A stretch of 7,872 nucleotides of DNA from contig JAKCAB010000331.1 of the NCBI GenBank assembly GCA_021839785.1, forward strand, positions 1 through 7,872, written 5' to 3'. Position numbers and translations under genes: made by a program. Numbering within the stretch: the stretch's first letter is position 1; every line of letters begins with the position of its first letter. Origin of the DNA: a bacterium (GTDB taxonomy: Bacteria; Verrucomicrobiota; Verrucomicrobiae; Limisphaerales; J093). The notes under the pieces were generated by a model. The model saw only the letters and a program-made list of their open reading frames with translations. It ran no database searches and was not told where the DNA came from. This document shows, one piece after another, positions 1-5,474 of this stretch.

Positions 1-348
1 GAGCGTGTACCCTACCAATATAGGGTTACCATTTGCCGAATTCAGTAAGGGGGGTGGGGGGGGCGCGCATTGCCATGAGAGGGCCTTTTAGTACTGTCTA
101 GTGTTAGTGATGATGAATAGGGCATGGCGAGCGCGGTTTGGGGGGCTGGAACGGCGTGAAAACTTTTTTTGTAATCGCGCGTTCTGGCCGGCGCGCTGGT
201 GGTCTTGGCTGTCCGGTCCGACGCCATGACGGCGGGACAGGCGAACGCACGGCCGACGGCTCTGAGTGGGCAGCGCAACACCGCTGCACGGGCAGGCCAG
301 AGCGGGCTGCCAACGAGCGGTGGGGGGGATGGGAAGCGGCGAGGTGGC
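1..348. other. Non-coding stretch downstream of the integrase
   Basis: No convincing gene is seen on either strand. The short open frames here have compositions typical of chance reading in GC-rich DNA and match no family I recognise. The stretch holds a 6-bp inverted repeat (ACCCTA at 9-14, TAGGGT at 21-26), a double G-run at 49-63 (six G, one T, eight G), and an A4-C-T7 tract around 159-170. It lies on the element side of the tRNA-derived att site, so it is inferred to be element DNA. No second copy of the att sequence occurs in it, so the far end of the element is outside the window. Confidence 0.5.
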
Positions 349-1758
349 CTACGCGGCTTGCTCCTTCACCAGTTGCGGCCCGTCCGCCGAGGTGAGCAGG
401 GAGCCAAGACCCGCCGTGACGCGCGCTTTCTGGTCGGCGTAGTGGCGGGCGGTGGTGGTGATGTCGGAATGGCGCAGGAACCGGCTGGCGGCGTAGATGC
501 CGTCTTTCGTGGCGATGGTGGCGCCGACTTCTTTCCGTAGCTCGTGCAAGGGTTTGTTCGCGGTGATGCCCTTGGACCGAAGCCAGGCAGTGAGCCGCGC
601 GATGATGGGTTCGCAGCGGTAGTAGGGCCGGAGGGAATCGCCACGGGGCGGGCGGTCGCTGGTGACGACGAAGGGGGATGGGCTGGCCGCCTTGAAGGCG
701 CGGAGTTCGGCGAGGACTTCGGGTTCGAGCGAGATGTCGGCGGCGCTGTCCGCGGTCTTGAGGCGCATCCATTCGGTCTCTTCCAAGCGGATCAGTCCAT
801 TGGCGAAGTCCAGCATCCGCCATTCGAGTCCGTCAATCTCGGCGCGGCGCAGGCCGCCAAAGAGGCCAAGCAGGAAGATTTTGTAGGCTTCGGGATCGGC
901 GGTTTTGAGTTCGTTGCGGGCGGCCGCAATGAGGGTCTGAACGTTCATGGTGCTGCGGTAGCGCGCGGAGCCGGCGTCGAACAGGCCGACCCCTTGGAGC
1001 GGCAGGGGGGAGGGCAGCGGCGTGCCGAGGCGCTTCTGGACTTCTTCCAGCAGGCTGAGGCGGCCGTTTCGGCGACGGGCGCTGAACAGGGAGCGGGCGC
1101 AACGGAGGTAGCTGTTGACGGTGCGCCGGGCGGACAGGCTCGCCGCGGGGGACTGGCCCGCCGCCGCCACGAAATCCTGGGTCCAGCGGGTAATTCGGTC
1201 GGGGGTGAGCTTTTCGAGGCGGGTGTGGTCGATGCGCTGGCGCCACTTCTGATTGCCGCCGGTGCGGTAGTCGAACTTGGCTTGGGTTTCGCGGATGCCA
1301 AAGACACCCGCACAGCGGGTGCGGAGGCAGTTGGCATAGTTCAGAAAGGTGCGCGGCTCCAGCCGGCCGGTGGCTTGAACGGCGGCGAGGTAGGCGCCAA
1401 TGGTGAGCTTGCCCGGCGCGGGTTGGCCGTTGCGACGGTACTTTGCCTCGGCTGCGGCCAGTCCGTTGGTCTTGGCAAAGAGGCCGATTTCACTGGCGAG
1501 GTTCGCAGCGGTGGCGCGGTTGGCGGTGTGGAGCGGAAACCAGACGGCGCGGCCCGCTTCCTTGAGGCGGATCATCCATTCCCCACCTTCACGTTGTTCG
1601 CCTTGCTGTTGGAAGACGCGCTTGCGGAGACGGCCTTCCCAGTACCGGGTGGCGTTGACCCCCAGCCGGCGACGCGGGGCGGGTGCCGGCTTCAACTGTA
1701 CCCCCACTGTACCCCGGAGAGGGTTGCCAGCCGCGCGGTCAAGTTCAGTTGCGTTCAT
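349..1758 (-). CDS. int: Tyrosine recombinase / integrase of a tRNA-targeting element
   Basis: Site-specific tyrosine recombinase (469 aa) expected to insert and excise the element by strand exchange at the adjacent tRNA-derived att site. The C-terminal catalytic domain carries the full set of active-site residues: Arg in GGLRRAEI (about residue 304), Lys in the beta-hairpin segment RLKTADS (about 334), the HELR box (His 405, Arg 408), His in LRHSD (about 430), and the Tyr nucleophile in ARHYAD (about 440). A helical core-binding (SAM-like) region occupies roughly residues 115-230. It is preceded by a basic N-terminal region that may bind arm sites. The ATG at 1758 is chosen because the open frame continues upstream to 1953 only by reading through the tRNA fragment, giving the artefactual peptide RQDSNLQPSDLK. 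No strong Shine-Dalgarno sequence is visible. The gene reads away from the att site, with about 90 nt between start and tRNA fragment, as in many genomic islands. It looks intact. Confidence 0.9.
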   Translation of the reverse strand: MNATELDRAAGNPLRGTVGVQLKPAPAPRRRLGVNATRYWEGRLRKRVFQQQGEQREGGEWMIRLKEAGRAVWFPLHTANRATAANLASEIGLFAKTNGLAAAEAKYRRNGQPAPGKLTIGAYLAAVQATGRLEPRTFLNYANCLRTRCAGVFGIRETQAKFDYRTGGNQKWRQRIDHTRLEKLTPDRITRWTQDFVAAAGQSPAASLSARRTVNSYLRCARSLFSARRRNGRLSLLEEVQKRLGTPLPSPLPLQGVGLFDAGSARYRSTMNVQTLIAAARNELKTADPEAYKIFLLGLFGGLRRAEIDGLEWRMLDFANGLIRLEETEWMRLKTADSAADISLEPEVLAELRAFKAASPSPFVVTSDRPPRGDSLRPYYRCEPIIARLTAWLRSKGITANKPLHELRKEVGATIATKDGIYAASRFLRHSDITTTARHYADQKARVTAGLGSLLTSADGPQLVKEQAA

Positions 1759-1759
1759 A

Positions 1760-1769
1760 GCGTTAACGC
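1760..1769. promoter_or_regulatory. Perfect 10-bp palindrome at the integrase start
   Basis: The sequence GCGTTAACGC is a perfect palindrome lying one base upstream of the integrase ATG (read on the minus strand). Its position between the start codon and the att site suits an operator or recombinase or excisionase binding site. That role is inferred from position only; no second copy was noticed nearby. Confidence 0.25.
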
Positions 1770-1848
1770 CGTAAGTCGTTGGTTGCAAAGTAAGAGTGAC
1801 GCACAGCAGCGGATCGTAGCGAACACGACTGAACGGACAAGGGAAAAA

Positions 1849-1893
1849 CTTCAGATCAGAAGGTTGCAGGTTCGAGTCCTGCCGGACGCGCCA
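1849..1893 (+). repeat. 3' half of a tRNA gene: att site of the integrated element
   Basis: The sequence folds as the 3' part of a tRNA. An anticodon-loop-like heptamer CTTCAGA (1849-1855) is followed by the 3' anticodon strand TCAGA (1856-1860), variable loop AGGTT, and a perfect T-arm (GCAGG, loop TTCGAGT, CCTGC; 1866-1882). Then come the 3' acceptor strand CGGACGC (1883-1889), discriminator G, and an encoded CCA (1891-1893). The expected 5' acceptor strand GCGTCCG and a D-arm are absent upstream, so this is not a functional tRNA. A 3' tRNA fragment immediately outside an integrase gene is the standard residue of integration into a tRNA gene. The polarity (tRNA on plus, integrase to its left) means the element lies to the left and the regenerated tRNA at its far end. 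Read literally, the loop gives anticodon TCA, but identity near the crossover point is not secure. Confidence 0.85.
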
Positions 1894-2050
1894 ATAGTAA
1901 ATAATCGGAGACATTGTTGCTATTGATTCGGAGGCGTGGTTTGGCAGGGACATCTTGCTTGGTTATTTCGAGGCTTTTCGAAGCCATTTCAAGCGACAGT
2001 ATCGGCCCGCGGTGGCAAGACTGCTCCCTCTGATGCGCGGCTGCTCTTCC
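1894..2050. other. Intergenic DNA right of the att site
   Basis: No gene recognised. It contains a perfect 5-bp hairpin with a TTCG tetraloop (GGCTT 1972-1976, AAGCC 1981-1985), a stable RNA fold that may have served as a terminator about 80 nt downstream of the original tRNA. No T-run follows it, so this is weak. Confidence 0.3.
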
Positions 2051-2230
2051 TCACCATCCCTGGTGTGGTCGGTGTGGCCAAGGGCTTGGTGACGGTTGGC
2101 CCAAACGAACGTTCGGGAAGAACTGTGCCAGCCCGGCGAGCGCTGCCTGCCGGTCGGCCTCGCTGCCGCCCCGCAATTCGAGGTGCCCGTCCCAGTACTT
2201 GATGAATCGTGCCTGGCTCCAGCCGGCCAT
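2051..2230 (-). CDS. Short possible ORF, unknown (may be a gene fragment)
   Basis: A 59-aa open frame starting at ATG 2230. Its first 45 residues look like real protein: MAGWSQARFIKYW opens it, followed by an acidic/alanine-rich helix and LAQFFPNVRLG. The last 15 residues are Pro/His/Ser-rich and look like a frame run-out. The sequence AGGAG abuts the ATG with no spacer, which is too close for a normal ribosome site, and a TAG stop lies two codons upstream. It follows the winged-helix gene on the same strand. A segment around LAGLAQFFPNVRLG resembles, at about 60% nucleotide identity over 40 nt, a second segment at 2302-2341, suggesting an old duplication. It could be the decayed N-terminus of a larger protein. 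No family is assigned. Confidence 0.3.
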   Translation of the reverse strand: MAGWSQARFIKYWDGHLELRGGSEADRQAALAGLAQFFPNVRLGQPSPSPWPHRPHQGW

Positions 2231-2362
2231 CTCCTACCCGCTTACCCGGAATCGCTGTCTCCTTCGCGATACCATTTCTTGCGCGCAACCAAGCCTGGCT
2301 GGGCGCAGACAAATGTGGGGATACAGCCAGTCCAGCCGGGCGTAGCCAATTGAGGGCAGGGA

Positions 2363-2614
2363 TCAAGGTTCGCGGGTCCGGCGACGGAATCGATAGTGGG
2401 TGCGGCGATCGCGTGCGGTGTTGCGAATCAGGTGCCCGGTGCGAACCAAGTCTTCCAAGGCGGTGCCGACGTTGGCAGCCCGCTGCTCAACAGCGGCAAC
2501 CGTGGACCACCACGCTTGGATGCCTTCGAGTGTGTCGTCCGCGCCGGGATGGGTCTTTAGGTAGCGCAAGATTTCGGCAGCCGGTGATCCGCCGCATTCG
2601 GGTGGTAGTGTCAT
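2363..2614 (-). CDS. Small winged-helix-like protein, hypothetical
   Basis: An 83-aa protein whose layout fits a compact winged-helix domain. It has a first helix around AAEILRYLKTHPGADDT, a WW-containing helix, a recognition-like helix ALEDLVRTGHLIRN, and a basic beta-wing (RDRRTHYRFRRR) at the C-terminus. Proteins of this shape and wording (EILRYL..HP..DT.EGI..WW) are, as I recall, common short hypotheticals in Acidobacteria- and Verrucomicrobia-like genomes; their role is not established. The length is complete for such a domain. The start at ATG 2614 has no clear Shine-Dalgarno sequence. A DNA-binding or adaptor role is inferred only from the predicted fold. Confidence 0.6.
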   Translation of the reverse strand: MTLPPECGGSPAAEILRYLKTHPGADDTLEGIQAWWSTVAAVEQRAANVGTALEDLVRTGHLIRNTARDRRTHYRFRRRTREP

Positions 2615-2884
2615 GCCGAACCGTCGGCGTAGGCCACGGGCAGGTCAAGCGACGGGTACGAGCAGCGAAGATTGGACGTGGCCTAAGCTGGCAGCTCGTG
2701 GCGGTTTTCTGGGCAGAACCACGCCATGGGAGGACGTCTGCGGCAAGGTTGGAAATTCAGGGCGGCGTGGAACGGGGCGAACCGTGGCGCACGCCTGGCT
2801 GCGGCGATTTCTTCAGCGCCGACCGCTGGCGCTGAAACAAATCGCATGGCAGCCTGATTGTCCCACGCGAGCAGCCCGCAACGG
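2615..2884. other. 270-nt stretch without a recognised gene
   Basis: It lies between the start of the minus-strand winged-helix gene and the plus-strand GIY-YIG gene, so it should contain both promoters. Open frames cross it on the plus strand, but their peptides are Arg/Gly/Trp-rich and match nothing I know. I could not pick out convincing -35/-10 pairs. The only clear structure is the hairpin at 2812-2836. Confidence 0.4.
2812..2836. repeat. Perfect 9-bp inverted repeat with 7-nt loop
   Basis: TTCAGCGCC (2812-2820) and GGCGCTGAA (2828-2836) are exact reverse complements separated by GACCGCT. It ends 48 nt before the ATG at 2885. No T-run follows on either strand, so it is not a standard intrinsic terminator. 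A protein-binding site or a leader hairpin of the GIY-YIG gene are alternatives. Confidence 0.45.
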
Positions 2885-3241
2885 ATGAAAGCCGCCCGTC
2901 AACTGTGGTGGTTCTCGCCACCGAAGCTGCTGGTCAAGCGGTTGAGGGCCGAGTTCTTCCGCACGTTATCCGCCGCGCCGGGGGTGTCCCTGATGTGCGG
3001 CCCCACCGAGGGCGTGTTGTACGTGGGCAAGGCGAAGAACCTGCGCCACCGGCTGGGGAGCTATCGCGTGGCGACCTCCGAGCGATTGCCGCGACGGATT
3101 CTTCGGTTGCTGCCTCGAGTGACGCGCATCGAGTACGACGTGTGCCCGGACAAGGCGGCGGCCCAAGGGCGCGAGGCGCTGCTGATTTGCGTCCTGGCGC
3201 CGCGCTTCAACCGGGCGGGCAAAGTATGGGCGCGCCGTTGA
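2885..3241 (+). CDS. UvrC-like GIY-YIG domain protein, possibly truncated and with altered active site
   Basis: A 118-aa protein with one GIY-YIG nuclease domain (about residues 30-110), as in the N-terminal nuclease of UvrC. Visible landmarks are GVS at 33-35 where GIY/GVY is expected, YVG at 46-48, the motif lysine and arginines in KAKNLRHRLGSY, a Glu at 97 whose spacing to the following APRFN matches the metal-binding Glu of UvrC, and Asn 109. The first Tyr of the signature is Ser 35 (codon TCC; one base from TAC), so cleavage may be impaired. The protein stops soon after the RFNRAG segment, where relatives as I recall them continue, so the C-terminus may be lost. ATG 2885 is preferred over an in-frame TTG at 2858, though neither has a good ribosome site. 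A damaged restriction locus begins about 150 nt downstream. Confidence 0.75.
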   Translation: MKAARQLWWFSPPKLLVKRLRAEFFRTLSAAPGVSLMCGPTEGVLYVGKAKNLRHRLGSYRVATSERLPRRILRLLPRVTRIEYDVCPDKAAAQGREALLICVLAPRFNRAGKVWARR

Positions 3242-3394
3242 GCCGCGATTTTCAGATCATCTTTGGGATTGCCGTTGCTCGATGAAGTTCCGAAAATCCG
3301 CGCACCACTCATGAATCGGGGAATGCGTTGGGACCGAACCGCATGGAGCGTCCGCTGGGGACGGCAAGACACTCCGCGAGGATTCAATACCCGC

Positions 3395-3535
3395 CTGCCT
3401 GACGCGGCCCCGCTCCATCGCCAAATCCAAAACCTCCGCCGGACACGCGACCTACTGATGACGCGTCTGCTGTCGTGTCAGGTGGAACTCGCTTCGGCCG
3501 TACGGATGGCCCACCATGCGGAGCCGAAGCGATGA
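3395..3535 (+). pseudogene. hsdS: C-terminal remnant of a type I restriction specificity subunit (HsdS)
   Basis: The last 40-odd residues of this frame read LHRQIQNLRRTRDLLMTRLLS followed in frame by CQVEL. This corresponds to the distal conserved helix and tail of many HsdS proteins (typically ...NLRRTRDLLLPRLLSG.VDL). The target-recognition domains and proximal helices are absent; upstream of about 3395 the frame no longer resembles HsdS. The stop codon TGA (3533-3535) overlaps the darT ATG (3532-3534) as ATGA, a classic translational-coupling arrangement, indicating that hsdS and darT once formed one operon. HsdS normally directs DNA sequence recognition by HsdM and HsdR, so this fragment is non-functional. 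Confidence 0.65.
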
Positions 3536-4152
3536 GCGCGAACCCTGAACAAGCGTTGATTTACCACATCACGGATGTGGCAAACCTGCCCGGCATCCTA
3601 GCCGAGGGCGGCTTGCGCTCCGACGCGCTCATGGCGACGCAGAACCCGACGGTTATCGGTTACGGACACATCAAGGAGCGGCGGTTGACGCAGATTCGGG
3701 TGGCGTGCTGCGGCGGGCGGTTCGTGGGCGAGTTTGTGCCGTTCTACTTCTGCCCGCGCTCACCGATGCTCTACACGACAAACCGGGGCGCGACGGGCCG
3801 TCCGGTCGGTTGCCAGCGGACGATTCTACATCTGGTCAGCCGGGTGAGCGTCGGTATCGGTCTGGGGCGGGCATGGGCCGTGAGTGATGGCAACGCAGGG
3901 GCCTTCCACACGTGGTTCGGCTCGACGCTGGACACCATCAAGACGCTCGACTGGGAGGCGATTCGCGCGACGGATTGGCGGGGCAAGACGCATCAGAAGT
4001 CGGCGGAGTTTCTGGTGGCTGATTGCTTTCCGTGGACGGGAATTCACGCCATTGGCTGCCACAACGGTGAGGTAGCCAGGCAGGTGCAGGATTTGGTAAA
4101 CTCACAACACCATCGTCCGGCTGTCTCGGTTGAACCGGCGTGGTATTATTGA
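3532..4152 (+). CDS. darT: DarT toxin: DNA thymidine ADP-ribosyltransferase (DUF4433)
   Basis: DarT enzymes transfer ADP-ribose from NAD+ onto a base in single-stranded DNA (thymidine in characterised DarT2-type members), blocking replication. They act as toxins and anti-phage effectors. The 206-aa product has the full family layout: YHITDVANLPGIL at 11-23 with the NAD-contacting His 12, the IKERR box at 47-51 (equivalent of the NAD-binding/catalytic Arg), GEFVPFYFCPRSPMLY at 66-81, and AEF at 158-160 whose Glu 159 matches the catalytic Glu. It ends with the typical V.PAWYY tail. Length and residue positions are almost the same as the Thermus aquaticus DarT as I recall it (Arg51, Glu160). The ATG at 3532 is favoured by the ATGA overlap with the hsdS remnant and because the fold starts there. 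darG follows after 3 nt, so the two are co-transcribed and probably co-translated. No independent promoter was recognised. It looks intact and active. Confidence 0.93.
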   Translation: MSANPEQALIYHITDVANLPGILAEGGLRSDALMATQNPTVIGYGHIKERRLTQIRVACCGGRFVGEFVPFYFCPRSPMLYTTNRGATGRPVGCQRTILHLVSRVSVGIGLGRAWAVSDGNAGAFHTWFGSTLDTIKTLDWEAIRATDWRGKTHQKSAEFLVADCFPWTGIHAIGCHNGEVARQVQDLVNSQHHRPAVSVEPAWYY

Positions 4153-4155
4153 ATT

Positions 4156-5220
4156 ATGACGAAACTGACCCAGGGCAATTTGCTGGCCGCGCCAGTGGAG
4201 GCGCTGGTGAACACAGTGAACACGGTAGGCATCATGGGCCGCGGCATCGCGCTGCAATTCAAGCAGGCGTATCCAGCAATGTTCCGCAACTACGAGCGGG
4301 CGTGTAAAGCCGGCGAGGTGAAACTCGGCAAGGTGCAGGTGTTTGACCTTGGCGGGCTGGTAGGCGGGCCGCGTTGGATCATCAATTTTCCAACGAAGGG
4401 CCACTGGCGGGCGGACAGTCGCATGACTGACATCGAAGCCGGCTTGAAGGATTTAGTGGCGACGATTCGCAAGCTGCGCATTCGTTCCATTGCGATTCCC
4501 CCGCTCGGTTGCGGGAATGGTGGATTGGACTGGAATGAAGTTCGCCCGCGCATCGAGGCGGCACTGGGCGAAGTGCCGGAAGTCGAGGCGCTTGTTTACC
4601 CACCCGGCGGTGCGCCGGACGCGTCGGCAATGCCGGTGCGAACCGAGAAGCCGAAGATGACGATGAGCCAGGCGGTAATGATCGAGCTGGTGGACCGTTA
4701 CTTGGAGGGTTTGCTTGATCCATTCATCAGCCTGCTGGAGATTCACAAGCTGATGTATTTCCTCCAAGCGGCCGGCCAACCCTTGCGACTGAAGTTCGAG
4801 GCAAAGAGTTTTGGTCCGTATGCCACGAACCTGCGGCAGGTGCTCATTCGCATGGAGAAGCATTACACGCAAGGCTACGGGGACGGGAAAGACAGTCCCA
4901 CGCAAACGATTGAATTGTTGCCCGGAGCGGAGGAGGAGGCCGCGAAATTCTTGGCGGGAGACGGGGTCATTCGCGGACGCATGAACCGGGTAGCCAACTT
5001 GATTGAAGGCTTTGAAGACCCGTACGGGCTGGAACTTCTCAGTTCAGTGCATTGGGTGATGCAAAAACATCCTGAAGCGAGCGCGACACCAGAAGCGGCA
5101 GTGGCGACGGTCCACAATTGGAATGTTCGCAAGCGGCGCACATTGAAGAAGGAGCACATTCTCGCCGCTTGGCAGCGGCTCAAGGAGCAGGACTGGAGCG
5201 AATCGTTCGTGACGGCGTGA
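4156..5220 (+). CDS. darG: DarG antitoxin: macrodomain DNA ADP-ribosyl glycohydrolase with C-terminal toxin-binding domain
   Basis: DarG removes ADP-ribose from DNA and also binds DarT directly. The 354-aa protein has an N-terminal macrodomain (about 1-152) with the ADP-ribose-binding signature NTVNTVGIMGRGIALQFK at 19-36, INFPTKGHW at 77-84 (Lys 81 matches the catalytic Lys of characterised DarG), and PPLGCGNGGLDW at 115-126. After a linker, residues about 168-350 form a helical domain with EIHKLMYFLQ at 195-204 and FGPY at 219-222. These features recall the SocA/DUF4065 (Panacea) antitoxin fold and are known in DarG C-termini. This part is expected to be the DarT-neutralising module. Length matches the family (about 340-360 aa). 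The gene starts 3 nt after darT with only a weak ribosome site, consistent with translational coupling. Both domains look complete. Confidence 0.93.
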   Translation: MTKLTQGNLLAAPVEALVNTVNTVGIMGRGIALQFKQAYPAMFRNYERACKAGEVKLGKVQVFDLGGLVGGPRWIINFPTKGHWRADSRMTDIEAGLKDLVATIRKLRIRSIAIPPLGCGNGGLDWNEVRPRIEAALGEVPEVEALVYPPGGAPDASAMPVRTEKPKMTMSQAVMIELVDRYLEGLLDPFISLLEIHKLMYFLQAAGQPLRLKFEAKSFGPYATNLRQVLIRMEKHYTQGYGDGKDSPTQTIELLPGAEEEAAKFLAGDGVIRGRMNRVANLIEGFEDPYGLELLSSVHWVMQKHPEASATPEAAVATVHNWNVRKRRTLKKEHILAAWQRLKEQDWSESFVTA

Positions 5221-5242
5221 AGGGACTGGCGACAGTTCTTTA

Positions 5243-5474
5243 ATCAGCGCCTACACCTTCACCGAAGACCAGCTTGTCGAGCAGCCCGCCATCGGGTTGT
5301 TTGCGGAGTTGAGTTGGATCACGCTGTCGGCAACGAAAGAGGTTTTCGGCGCACCCTCACCCGGCCCTCTCCGCGGTCGAGGCGGAGAGTGAGGCGTTGT
5401 TCGTATTCAACGCGCTGGTCATTGCCTCGAACGGCACGGTGAGCCTGGGAGCTTTGTTCACTGCCCAGCGGTGA
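5243..5474 (+). pseudogene. hsdR: Two out-of-frame fragments of a type I restriction endonuclease subunit (HsdR)
   Basis: The first fragment (5243-about 5350) reads FTEDQLVEQPAIGLFAEL and continues to EVFG, the very N-terminus of HsdR. It begins at ATC-AGC-GCC, where an ATG start would be expected, so the start codon appears mutated (ATG to ATC). Homology stops at a hairpin repeat (5355-5394) and the frame terminates at TGA 5390-5392. The second fragment (5391-5474, another frame) reads FVFNALVIASNG and then SLGALFT, which resembles an internal strand of the HsdR nuclease domain. It stops at TGA 5472-5474, overlapping the end of the convergent GH127-type gene. HsdR is the ATP-driven translocase/nuclease of type I systems; over 95% of the roughly 1000-aa protein is missing. 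It sits 22 nt after darG, in the expected place for the last gene of an hsd operon. Confidence 0.7.
5355..5394. repeat. REP-like hairpin inserted in the hsdR remnant
   Basis: CTCTCCGC (5367-5374) and GCGGAGAG (5382-5389) form a perfect 8-bp stem with a 7-nt loop. The flanking CCTCA (5355-5359) and TGAGG (5390-5394) extend it past an internal bulge. The left arm, CCCTCACCCGGCCCTCTCC, has the wording of dispersed intergenic palindromes common in GC-rich bacterial genomes. It falls exactly where HsdR similarity is lost and the frame shifts. It lies between convergent genes, where it might also end transcription of either. Confidence 0.55.

Noticed and set aside
9..26. ACCCTA/TAGGGT inverted repeat as a terminator
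   Set aside because: Only 6 bp, AT-containing, no T-run, and not placed just after a gene end.
104..823. Arg/Pro/His-rich 239-codon minus-strand frame
   Set aside because: Out-of-frame overlap of the integrase gene in GC-rich DNA; composition typical of a spurious frame.
1849..1893. Functional tRNA gene
   Set aside because: No 5' acceptor strand (GCGTCCG) or D-arm upstream; only the 3' half is present.
544..1926. Long 460-codon open frame on the plus strand
   Set aside because: Antisense shadow of the integrase; Gly/Ala/Val-rich peptide with no recognisable domain. The minus strand has all catalytic motifs.
1759..1953. N-terminal extension of the integrase frame to an ATG at 1953
   Set aside because: It would translate antisense through the tRNA fragment (giving RQDSNLQPSDLK, a well-known annotation artefact) and adds no recombinase similarity.
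2209..2835. 208-codon plus-strand frame crossing the winged-helix gene
   Set aside because: Arg/Cys/Gly-rich peptide without similarity, opposite the better-supported minus-strand gene.
3247..3298. GATTTTC/GAAAATC inverted repeat
   Set aside because: Seven bases with a 38-nt loop; easily expected by chance.
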